From Pelomyxa schiedti (lineage: Eukaryota; Evosea; Pelobiontida; Pelomyxidae), in the NCBI GenBank assembly GCA_020536535.1, contig JAHLWZ010000981.1, positions 1 to 33,940 of the forward strand: a stretch of DNA of 33,940 bases, in the 5' to 3' direction. The notes beneath the pieces are model-generated. The model ran no database searches and was not told the origin of the DNA. It worked only from the letters and a program-made list of their open reading frames with translations. Below, piece after piece: positions 10,229-20,500 of this stretch; within the stretch, counting starts at the first letter, position 1, and each line of letters opens with the position of its first letter. Both the position numbers and the translations under genes were made by a program.

Positions 10229-11610
10229 ATGAAGAGGAGACCCACACGACCGGCCACAATTTCGGGCGAGGAGGAGGTGGAAGATGGGGCAGATTCGGGT
10301 GTAGCAACGGCGCCGACTACGAAAAAATCGCGGGTGGACACAGCGGCGCCGAGCGGAAAATCCAAAAAAAAGGCGGCGAGGCCGAAGCCCCTGGTGACTT
10401 CAGTCCCCGAGGCCGACGACGACGACGGCGATGATTCGTCGGACATCACAATAGCAACTGCAACCAAAAGGGAGCTTTGTGTTGCTTCCTCTTCAACAGA
10501 GAACGCGAAATCGGCAGCCAAAAAGGGAGCCACGGCCGCGGTTTCAAAGAGTGCGAAAAATGAAGAAGAAGAGGAAGAGGAACAGGCGGAGCAGGAGGAA
10601 CAAGAGGAGCAGGAGGAGGAACAGGCGGAGGAACAGGCAGAGCCGGAGGAGCAAGAGCAGGTGTTGAGTCTAAAACCGGCGAGAGACTCGAAAACTGCCG
10701 CTGCTACTTCTACTTCTACTGCCGCCTCTGCTACTTCCAAGAGTGCACGTTCTGCACAGCCTGAAAAAAGTGCAACGAAGCCTGGGGGTAGTACTACCAC
10801 GTCTCCTCCTGCTGCACCTGCGCAACTTGGTGGGTTACCTCTTCACCAAGGAAGCTTGAGTGGTATTTTACCGCAATCGTCATTTCCTTCCTTTCTCAAA
10901 GTTTTGTAGGCTCACTTGTCCAGTCATCTACCAAAGTCTTCGTTGGCAATTTGTCCCTGAAAGTACAACCAGAAGACCTGGAAAAGATGTTTTCAAGTTG
11001 TGGTCCTAATGCTGGGATTCAATTTATCACAGATAAAAAGACCGGGAAGTTCTATGGGTGTGTGCCCATCTTTGAAAACCACCCTTTTAAATTTGTTAAG
11101 TCCTTGTGTAGAACTGCATTTGTACACTTCACCAACTCCCAATCTGCTCGCCGAGCTGTATCTCTAAATGGCCAAAAACTGCAAGGAAGACCCATAAAAA
11201 TTGAACTTGCACGCGAAGTTCCAATTCCCAGTTAGAATCTTCAGTGCAAGGCCTTGTTGAACTAACTCTTCCCTTTAGAAAGTAGCCCTATTCCTGGTGC
11301 CGTTACAGTGTTTGTGGGTTGCCTTCCTGCAAATATTACAGATGCAATGATAAAGAAAGTATTTTCTCCCTTTGGAGAAATCAAGGATGTAAGATTTTGC
11401 CATGACCCTGAAGGCACTTTCAAAGGGTATTGCATTCAATTCCAACTGCATAAGTAACTAACAATTTACAGTTGCGGCTTCATCGAGTTTGTTAACGAAG
11501 TTGGGGCAGCAGCAGCAGTGTCATGCACACCACCCCCCTCTATTCCCGGTACAAACATACCAATACCAGTCAAGTATGCCCACAGAGAATCTAAGGCTAA
11601 AAAATTCTAA
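10229..11610 (+). CDS. Acidic two-RRM protein, nucleolin/Nsr1/Gar2-like
   Basis: Probably a nucleolar RNA-binding protein acting in rRNA processing, by analogy with nucleolin, Nsr1 and Gar2. Five exons (10229-10829, 10910-11057, 11112-11230, 11279-11426, 11472-11610) give 384 residues. Residues 1-200 are low complexity: Lys/Ser/Ala with Asp and Glu runs (DDDDGDD, NEEEEEEEQAEQEEQEEQ), a nucleolin-type acidic region. RRM1 starts TKVFVGNLSLKV and has TAFVHFTNSQSARRAV and GRPIKIELA. RRM2 starts VTVFVGCLPANI and has KGCGFIEFVNEVGAAAAV and PVKYAH. All intron phases fit, and RNP1 of each RRM is split by an intron just after the first glycine. It ends SKAKKF; the RGG/GAR tail usual in this family is absent. 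Another acidic RRM protein is possible. Confidence 0.78.
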
Positions 11611-12042
11611 GTTTTCACACCCACAATTCCTCTGTTGAACCCCTGGCTCCTCCCCCCTTTTTATTTCTATCTGGAACCACAAACAAAGCATCAGCCAAGG
11701 AACTAGGCTAAAGAACTTGCCCTGTTGTGTCCAAAGATGCAGATATTCCATGAGAATTGTTCTGGAATAACCAAACCCCAACAGAGTTGGGAGTTTGTAC
11801 CAGATCAATCCACAACCAGGAGAACTCCCATAACCCAGACTCTATTGTTTTGTCTCCACAGAAAACAGAACGAAAAACAATACCCGATTTCGAACAACAG
11901 GATGAAATTTCTCGGCTGCTGAAGGTTTTCTACCGCGTGTGCAAAAAACGCCCAACGAACGAACACACAAAAACTGACTTCAGAAAAAATCTTTTTTATT
12001 GTTTGGGATTCTTTACACTACACAAATTAAACACAAAGGTCT
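11611..12042. other. Intergenic stretch, nothing identified
   Basis: About 430 bases between the RRM gene and the 3' end of the ornithine decarboxylase relic. Short open frames on both strands show no domain, and none continues a neighbouring gene. A/T-rich runs near 11880-12000 may be untranslated sequence. Confidence 0.4.
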
Positions 12043-12778
12043 TTAGCAGCCGTCGGCCTCGTACGCGGGAGATACGGTAACAATGACGGCTTTGTCTGGT
12101 TCTCGAGCTTCTGCAATCTCGGGCTCGGTGAAAACATCAATGAAGGAGTCCATGAACTTGGGCCCGTAAACCCAGTAGCTCCTGTGAATCCATTGAAGCT
12201 GTGACAAGAGTAAGAATAAATTATGGAAGACAAATAGAAAACGAACCTGCTGTGAGCCGCCATTGTGTAAGCGCCCATGTTCTCAAAGTAAAGATAGTCT
12301 CCAATTCCCAGTTCAGGCAACATAGCCTCTTGTGTAATGCAATCAAGACTGTCACAAGTAGGCCCAAAGATCATTGTAGGATAAAGCTTTGTGTTGTCAA
12401 TGCCGGGCCTTGGGAGTACTTTGGGTTCTGGGTGCTGGTGATCAAAGAAAATGCAATTGAACGACTGGTAAACTCCATCAGAGATGTAGTAGATGAAGCG
12501 AGAGGGCTCTCCAATGAGTGGGAATCGTCAGATGATGCGGAGAATTAGCTCGGCGTCAGTGTATAAGCGAGCAATTTTGCGCATCTCATCAGCGTGGTCA
12601 AATTTCATCCTTTTGACTTCAACTTCACGAGCATGCGTGATCTGAGACTCCATTTTACACGGATTCGCCGCGTGCTAACCCCCATTCCCAGAATAGAGTC
12701 TATCTCGTTCTTGCTAGCGCAATCAAATCCAGTGCCCAGCCTGGCCAAGGGGTGGAGAACCCCCGGGTTTGGATTGCC
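12043..12778 (-). pseudogene. Ornithine decarboxylase pseudogene, internally deleted
   Basis: Fragments of a eukaryotic PLP-dependent ornithine decarboxylase (ornithine to putrescine, polyamine synthesis). In order on the minus strand: NPNPGVLHPLARLGTGFDC and ASKNEIDSILGMGVSTRRI (family: CNP...GFDCASKxEI); a frame change; NPCKMESQITHAREVEVK and YTDAELILRI; a frame change to SDDSHSLESP; then directly EPSRFIYYISDGVYQSFNCI, PTMIFGPTCDSLD (active-site Cys) and LPELGIGDYLYFENMGAYTM. Missing between SDDSHS and SRFIYY are about 170 residues, including the phosphate-binding glycine motif and the PLP-ring acidic residue, so the product could not work. Everything N-terminal of CNPNPG is also absent, replaced by sequence of another family. 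The C-terminus reads either FNGFTGATGFTG or, one frame over, GPKFMDSFIDVFTEPEI ending at a stop at 12043-12045. Confidence 0.72.
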
Positions 12779-12784
12779 CCTTTC

Positions 12785-13175
12785 TAGTGGCTGTCAAGCC
12801 GCTCAACAAATAAACGCCCGTCTCCAATCCTCGCTGCCGAGAAATAATGCATATCACGCATGTACCTCGGATCAACTCTGCCACGCGAGCACATCTCCAC
12901 CACCCCCAACGTCGCCGATCCTGTCATCCTCAGGCACCGACACAACGCCGGTGCTGCTGGTGGTCACCCTCTCTCCACGTGCGTGACCCACCTGGCGCCG
13001 ATCTCGTCGGCGATTATGTGGCGCGTGAGGGTGGCGACCGGCGCAGAGCAGCGCCGCAAGTTGGTCTCGTGCCCGAAGGTGGTGGCGCAAGTGTGCCAGG
13101 TAAGGCAAGTCTGCCAAGTGGCGCAAATGGATCTCGTACTTGTTGTTGTTGTGGTTGTACAACCTCTGCCATCAT
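12785..13175 (-). pseudogene. Relic of family X (N-terminal part)
   Basis: A degraded copy of the N-terminal part of the intact gene at 28343. Matches in order on the minus strand are MAEVVQPQ (start at 13172) against MAEGQPGV, then after a frame change LRARDQLAALL (identical), ADEIGARWVTHVERG against TDEIGAHWVLHVDRR, and TLGVVEMCSRGRVD against TLGVVDLWGRANVD. At least two frame changes and a stop (RLDSH then stop) make it non-functional as one protein. It abuts the decarboxylase relic at about 12780, so two unrelated dead genes are fused head-on in the same orientation. Confidence 0.68.
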
Positions 13176-13306
13176 TGTCGTAGGTTCCGAAGTTGACATG
13201 GGTGTGAGCTCAGATTAAAGAAAGAGTAGTTGTTGTGATTTCAGTGTCGGCCGACAGTGTCTGTTGATGTTGTTGCACTTCTCGCATTCTTCGAAATCAA
13301 CGGTGC

Positions 13307-13480
13307 TTGTTCATGCTTTTGGTGGTGGCTGCCTGTGAACGAGAAGGTAGCGGTGTGATTGAGATGTGTGGCGAGAGGTCGTGGGTTCGAGACCCGGAGT
13401 GTGCGTTGCCCGAACTTCACGAGCCCGCCGTCGGACTGTACCATCACACATGTCACAGTCACATTCAGGGAGAGCACGAG
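13307..13480 (+). pseudogene. Second relic of family X (middle part), opposite strand
   Basis: The + strand frame here reads RSWVRDPECALPELHEPAVG, which parallels the intact family X protein at about 28890-28950 (FSWVRSIIVC then CELHEPVAALIHT). At DNA level GTGGGTTCGAGA...TGT...GAACTTCACGAGCCCG parallels GTGGGTACGCAGC...GAGCTACATGAACCCG. It points away from the neighbouring N-terminal relic, so the source copy was broken and partly inverted, or two copies decayed here. Confidence 0.5.
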
Positions 13481-13599
13481 TCCCATAATGCGCTGTGTCC
13501 TTTCAGCGGATGTTCATTTTCATTGTTGATTTGCGGGGTGGGTGTTTGATCGAGCGTGCAAACAAACTACTACATTCACGTAATATTTAATAATACAGG

Positions 13600-14403
13600 T
13601 GAAAGAGTACTAGTACAAACTGGTTGATTTATACTTGTAACCAAAAGGTATTGGGACATAATGCAGCGAGTAGTGTCGCGGCTGTGGCATTGCACTATCC
13701 TCGAAAATACTCTTTTGTTGTATCATTTGGCGCCTCTGGGACATACAACTCTTCATTGTGTGTAGTTTTTCTGTCCTAGTACTCAGTGATTTATATGCGG
13801 TAGTTATTTTCACCACAACACTCAAAGGTTTTCTTCAGACTTGGTAAAGTGTGCTTGGTAGGCCAGTCATGTGCCTATGCTGTGGGAGATAACACCCATT
13901 GGGCAAAACCCATTGACCTGGACACCACTCTATTCAAGGTACTTTCAGGAAGCAATCAAATCAATACGAACTCACATAAAGCACATTCCCACTTTTCCAA
14001 TTCCATTTTTCAGAACAATATACAACATACTAATGAACCACCACCAAAGGAGGTGATACTAGCTGCAAATACAGCAATACCAGATGAGAGCCTTGTGCAC
14101 AGCAACGTCATTTGTGCCTCAGGTGCAGTATACTCCACGCCCCAAGAAAGGCAGAGCACACACTTCCCACACCAGGCACAGATAGAGGACATGGAGCTGT
14201 ACTCCGTGGCCTGCCTCTGCCGTTCCATCAAAATCCCTCTGGCTGCTGTGAAGTACGTGGCAAACCTGGCTGATGGTGGACAGGGCCCTGCTGTTGCTCG
14301 CTCTGAGATGAGATCAAATATAATTACTTTCAGAGCTTTGGCTGTGACTGTTCTGGTCTGTGTGGTGAATGTTGTAGTAAATTCCCGTGTTCATTCAGTG
14401 TGA
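13600..14403 (+). CDS. Nucleoside phosphorylase superfamily-like protein (5' end unresolved)
   Basis: Probably a nucleoside phosphorylase/nucleosidase-fold protein, which would act on purine nucleosides or related compounds. Readable parts: LGHNAASSVAAVALHYP then FVVSFGASG (about 13650-13735), resembling the GxGxxNAA...GxAG strand-turn of the family; after an intron (13741 to about 13840) KVCLVGQSCAYAVG; then EVILAANTAIPDESLVHSN; and DMELYSVACLCRSIKIPLAA, matching the ribose-binding Met-Glu motif and following helix. An in-frame intron near 13938-14013 (GTACTTTCAGG to TTTTTCAG) is possible. The final KYVANLADGG sits where family members have SD(N)xAD; the usual Asp reads Asn. The stop is TGA at 14401-14403. 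The start codon and first exon were not found; they may lie in 13480-13640. The function is inferred from a few motifs only. Confidence 0.5.
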
Positions 14404-14541
14404 GGGTACTAAAGCACAAGGAAAGGAAAAAAAGAATTTTTTTGGTTCTATTGTTATTTTCATAGACAAACAATACAAAGAGGACACTGTCCCCAAAAAA
14501 ATAAACCAAAAAAAAAAAAGGGAGATTGGCCAGTGATTGTT

Positions 14542-17500
14542 TCAGTGGAATGAATAAACTGATGTGATAGCATTGAGATCAGCCTGCACAGCAGTGAGTG
14601 CGGCTTCATGAGCTGCGAGTACTGCCTTGAGTTTGGCTATGTGTCCGGCAATGACAACATCTCTGTCCCACATGTGGATAGTGTACACGAGTTGTCTGAC
14701 ACACTCTGGTCTTTGCAGATAGAACACAGGGTAGTCTGCAAGTATTGTCGTGAGCTCCTTGAGTACTCCGTGTGGATTGTGCTCATTGGCGGCTGCTAGA
14801 GCTGCCCTTTTCCTTGCTTTAATTTGTTCCCATGTCAGGTTCTCCAGAGTAGCCCGCTTGTCGATGTGGGAAATAGACTCAACGGCAACACCGGCCGCAG
14901 CAGCAAGTTCTTCAGCTTCTCGTACTTCTCGTTCATACTCGGCAAGTCGTGCTGCATCGAGGCGTTTCTTTTGGTCTGCACGTGCTAATTTCTTGTCATA
15001 CAAGGCAAGCACGTCTTTGAGATTGAGAGCTTTCTTGCTGTCGTAAATCATTTGCTCAGGGATAGAGAGTGTGTTGCGGGTAGAGTCGGTGGTTCCATAG
15101 TTCACATCCAGTGAACGTTTTTTTTCTGCTGCTCTTTTTGCACGGTTTTTGGAAAGCATGAGTTTTCTTTCTGCCCACCGCTCTGCCTTTCTCTCCAATT
15201 TTAGTTGTTTTCTCCTCTCTTCCCTCTCTTCCCACAGCCGAACCCAGAAGCTAGACTTTCTCAACTCAGGGTACTTTTTAGGGTCTTTTCCTTTGAATCG
15301 TGGGTGCCACGTTTTGGTTTTTTGTTCAGTGCCATCATAGTTGAGCACTTTGCGGTGAAGAGGGGCTTCCTAAAGCTGTTTAAGACAAGCAAATGAGTAA
15401 CAGAAAAACAAACAGCAGTTATCTGCTCTGCAGTAAGTCGAAAGATGTTTTCCTCAGTGAAGACCACATAGCTGCAGAAAATAAGTGAGGAAGATATGGC
15501 AGGGACACACATTTTTTTTTTGGCTGCGAGGGCTATGTGAAGCTGCCGTAAAGTCTCCTTGTCCCATAGTGTACGTATAGAGAGAAGAATGATCAAACCA
15601 CTACAATTTTCCAGTAGTCTTTCGTGATACTCCCGCCACTGGTAGGTTACGTAGTCATTGTCAAATAGGCTGACCCCACTCTGGTTCATGCAAGTATATA
15701 CATCTATAACAAGTAATAGTCCAAAAAAAAAAAATGCAAAGAAAATAAACCGTACTGTTTTTCAGAAGTTGCGTCATTAGAGCACAACCAGCTTTTGTAT
15801 CGTACTCTCCTTTGTCATCATGTGTGTGTGCAATGAATAGAAAAGGAGTCCCTCCTGATAACATTGTTTCATATGGCTTGAGAAGTCTTAGTAAACAGGC
15901 TTATGTAGTTCTTTGTTGTTGAGTTTGATATGATTTACCATTTCCGAGGGTCGTGGCATTTTTGGTTGTAAAACATCAGGGAGTGTTCGAACTGAATACA
16001 TATTAGTAAAGCCAAGTGAACTGTTACACACTTCTCTGAAGAAGGGTATTCAGTCTCTTGGTAAGAAGACTCACTGATTGTTTGAATTGTGTGGGCTCAG
16101 AAAAATCATCAATAGGAACGCCATAAATCAGTGACTTAACTTCTGCCATAAGATCCACTTTCTCATACCATATAGGACAGATCTATAAATTTGTGAGAGG
16201 ATTGCTTGAATTAAGATCCAAACCATAATCTGCTGGTGTTTCGCAAGGTGCAGCTCTTTAATACACCAATCAGAGACGGAAGACGTTTTACTGATAATAT
16301 AGACCAGCACTGAGGAGCCCAGTACACCATTGCCAATATCGGACCTCCAGTCACTGCCGGCTGCCAGCCTGGTTGTATCAATCCAGCTTTTTTTGTTTTT
16401 TTAGTGAAACTCACTGTGTGTGACAAGCATACCAACACAGACAATTGCGCTCTAGCTCTTCCTTTAACTTGGTTGCAAACTTCAAGTCGGCATGTGCATA
16501 ACTAAGAAATACTTCTCGGTGTTGAGCAATATCTGTTTTATTTCATTAGCGCCTGAAAAATTGAAGCCACAGCTCTACTTCTCAAACGTTCTCTGGTAGA
16601 CTTGGATGTGCACAAATCAAGAGGGTGTCGGCTTTCGAAATCGAGAATATCAAAAGGAGCAGCATGTGAGAGAAGGAATCTTTATCATTATGGTTAAAAA
16701 GGTTTGGAAGGCTGAAATTGCGTACTCGGCCATGTCTGTATTTTTCGTTATAGCTAAGTGAAGTGCTGTTTGTCCCTCCTTGTTACGCTTGGTTTTGTCA
16801 CAGTAGACCAGCTGCTCCACGCAAGGCATATGGTCATTGAGGATAGCAACGTGAAGTGCCGTGTTACCATCCTTTTATCATGTTTCACCATACTGTATAA
16901 CAAACTGACAAAGTACCTTATTCCTAATATCAGGGTTAGCATTGGCGCTCATCAACATTTTGGTAATAGATGCTTTTCCACTGTTTGCCAGTTAAAGAAA
17001 AGGCAAAAGGGGAAAAAGGTAGTCACCGTAAGGCACAAATATGTAAGGGAGTATTGCCATCTCGAGTTTTTGCTTCCAGCCCAGACACCATAGTGCCATT
17101 CCCCTGTTGGACTCGTCTGCGCGCATTTCTGGCAATCAAGGTTTGTGCTATTTGATCTCTTCCTAATAAGAAAGTCAGCACCAGTACAAATGAGAGAGAT
17201 ACGGAACCAAGAAAAGCTGCCCAATGCAGAGGTGAGAAGTCGTAAGGAGGTCTGTTCTTTCTATAGGAGAGCAGATCAATATCTTTGATGGTACGGAGGA
17301 TTTCATCAACGTTGCCATCCTTTGCGTGTTGTATAGCGGTGTGTTTGCGGGCTGTATTAAAGCAGTTAAACGAGGTTTTATGTAATTACAGTGTATCACC
17401 AATGAGAACTAAGCTGTGAGACCCAAGGGAAAATGAAAAACCCATTGATATGCCACTCAAAAATCTAATGAAGTGTGGCCCTACATGCATAGGTTCAGTT

Positions 17501-20500
17501 ACAAGCTCTTTAAAGTCAGAGGTATCCTCAAAGAAGCTTTCATGAATGGACTTGTCTAATTTGGGAGTAAGAAGAACCCAAACGCAAAACAAATAGTTAC
17601 CTAGAGGAACACATGTCCTATCTGTTGTACTTGTTGCAAAGGACTGTCGTGTTCCCCAAACCCAACAATTTCCGGCAGCAGTGACTGCAACAGTGTGCTG
17701 TTTGCCACATGTGACTTGCTTTACACTAGTACAAGAAATGGCTTTAACTTGACGAGGTTCCATTAGGCAGTGATCTAGAAGGAAAGGTCAAGATGATTAG
17801 AATAAAAAAAAAGGGAGGGAGGACTTCATGAGCAATTACCGGTATCACTATGGCCTAAACGAGATTTGCTGAACTGTCCACAAGTGAATACTTTACCAGA
17901 GGACGACACAATTGCTGTGTGATAGTGGCCACAGCTCACATGGGTAACTTCAGGGGAGGCAATTTTTTTCGATGCTTTGTAATAGAAATAAGGAACCTTA
18001 ATTACTTTTAGACAGTTGTTGGTTTGAGCAATGTGTTATTGGTACTTCAGTTGGTGTATAACAGTCGTCATTGTGACCAAGTCCAAGTTGCCCAAAGGCG
18101 TTGTCTTTTCTGTGTTAGTTGATTTCAAATGATTGTTCATTGACATACATCCCCAAGTGTACAGATCTCCGAGAATGCTTATTCCAGCAGAATGGTGTTG
18201 TCCCATTGAAACGTACTTGGGTTGAAGTTACACTCACCAAAAAAAAAAGCAGAGGCAAGTACTTACCTTTAATTGCAAGGAAGAAGAACCAGGGCAGAGC
18301 ACTGGAAACCAGTAGCAACTATTGTTAGAATCATTGTTTGGAAGACCCAACTGGCCGTGAAGATTGCTTCCCCACACAAATAGTGCACCGGCGCCAGTTA
18401 GAGCGCATGAACTCTCTCCTAATAATCATTGTAAGACATCAGCTCGTGTATTCTTGTTTAGTACCTCCAGCAGTGATGAAGACAACATCTTTGTTATACA
18501 GACTGGAAAGCTTATGGGGACAGGAAGAATCAAGAACGTGCTGACTGCAACCCAAAACACCAGAATCTTTGGAGCCCCAGGTGTACACCTCGGAGTTATG
18601 ATCCAATGCCATACTGTGGCCATTCCCACAAGCGATCATATGCACCGGGCAACCGCGGAAAAACTCTTTGGTTAAATAAAATAACAGCCATAAGTAAAAG
18701 AAATTGTATCTCAGGTAGAAGAACTGCACACCAATAGGAGTTGGAGTTAATCTGTCTACTGTATTTCCATGCCCCAGTTGACCAGCATTTCCCTGACCCC
18801 AAGAAAATATTTCACCGTGGTCTGCACAGGAGTTTAGAGGTGGAGTGTACTTGACAGAAGAGAGACAAACCAGTTAAGGCAAGTGTGTGGTGCCTGCCAC
18901 AGGCAATGATAGAGATCAACTGATCTCTCAGAATTTGTATGAAAATTGGCTCTGCCACAGGTTGTTTGTTCCCAGTCCCAACCTAAACATATTAGAAAGA
19001 ATTAACTAAGCAGGAACCTACCTGGCCACAATCATTTCCACCCCAACCCCTTAAGAGGTTAGTAGAAGACATGAAAGAATTCCAGCACACCACAGGGACC
19101 CTTTACCATGCATTTCACTTAGTCCTCTCAGCCTCATGTATTTTGGAGGGGCTCTAAGCATGTAAGATGTAAAGGATTACAGAAGATAATCATACTTCTC
19201 TAAATCGTATTTGCCCCTTGTTCCACAAATGGAAGTATCTTTTTTTTTTTTTTTTTGATTGAAAGGGATTTGGTGTTAGGCAAAGAGAAAAACTAAAGAG
19301 GCAGGCACAATATTCCATTGATGCAAAATGACTCCAACGTAGTTCTTCAAAAGACTGCTGTGAATAGAACTCCATTGAAGTAATGCACTGAAGAGAGTAA
19401 ATTTTTGGTGGTGGCTTTTGAGGATCAATGCGATCAAACTCGGAGCGTTCTGGGAGAGGCAGTTGCTCAAGTGTGTCTGGAAACTAAGTGACAAATGAGT
19501 TGAGAAGACTAAAAAACAATTAACATCCTACCGATTCTGGTTCATAAGCAGGATAGGTTGGTGAAAAATCCATTTCATTCTCCAGTGTTACAGGAAATAG
19601 GGTTGAGGATGGGGCAACTTGCATGTATCAGGAAACAAAAATAACGAGATCAGGCTTACATTTGGTACCACCACATTCGGTATCACTCTCCTCTTCAATA
19701 TCCTCCAGTTCACTATCTTCACTGTCACTGGCTTCAGCCTCATCCTCTGCAAGCATTTGTTGTCGTAGATCAGCACCCTGTTTTTCTAATTGCCGAGCTG
19801 CATCTTCCCCTGAAACTTGTGGATTTGTTGTATCAGGTCCGCCACTGGTGGTAGGTGGTGGTTCTGTTGTTGTTCTATCTCCCGGCACTTTGGCATCTGG
19901 CATGTCTTCCACAGCCTCAAAGCCCGAGAAAAACAGAGCTTCCTCATCAGCTTCTGACTTGGGAGGTGGCGTGCGTGAAACACGTGAAGTACGTAAAGTT
20001 GGAGTGCGTGAAGGTGGGGTCCTGGAAGGTGGTGGAGTTTTTGAAGACTTTGCAGGTGGGGGAGACCGAGAAGACTGTGGAGTGCGAGACTTTGAAGCCT
20101 GCTTCCGGCCCCGCGGGACTGGTTTTGCTGATTCCTCTTCCTCATCAGCCAAAAATCCTAGAATTTTGAGGGAAACTCTGGTGAGGGAAACTTTATGTTT
20201 GTTGGGTGCCAGGAACCAAAAATTTCATCCAAATCCAGCTCTGGTTCTGGCTCAGGTTCCGGTTCCTCCTCTCCAGTCATGAGATACTTTTCTGAGACAA
20301 ACTCCGCACCAGGAGGCAATTCAACTCGCCACCGTAGCCACCTGTTCGCAATGACATGTGTGACCTTAAGATTGTGAAAACTTGAGAAAGCCAAAAGAAA
20401 AGCAGAAGCAGCCGTTGACAGAAGTCGGTTTTTTTTTTTGTTTGTTTAGTGGTTTTTGGTGCCTTGTTGTTAAGTGCGTAGGTGACGGTTCCACCACGAG

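Noticed and set aside
10213-10800. Minus-strand frame of 195 codons rich in Ser/Cys/Val
   Set aside because: Shadow of the acidic, repetitive N-terminus of the nucleolin-like gene (GAG/GAA runs read backwards).
13370-13410. A tRNA-like T-arm (GTGGGTTCGAGACCC)
   Set aside because: The outer T-stem pair fails, no matching 5' acceptor stem, D-arm or anticodon arm fits upstream, and the stretch is explained by similarity to gene X (WVR...ELHEP).
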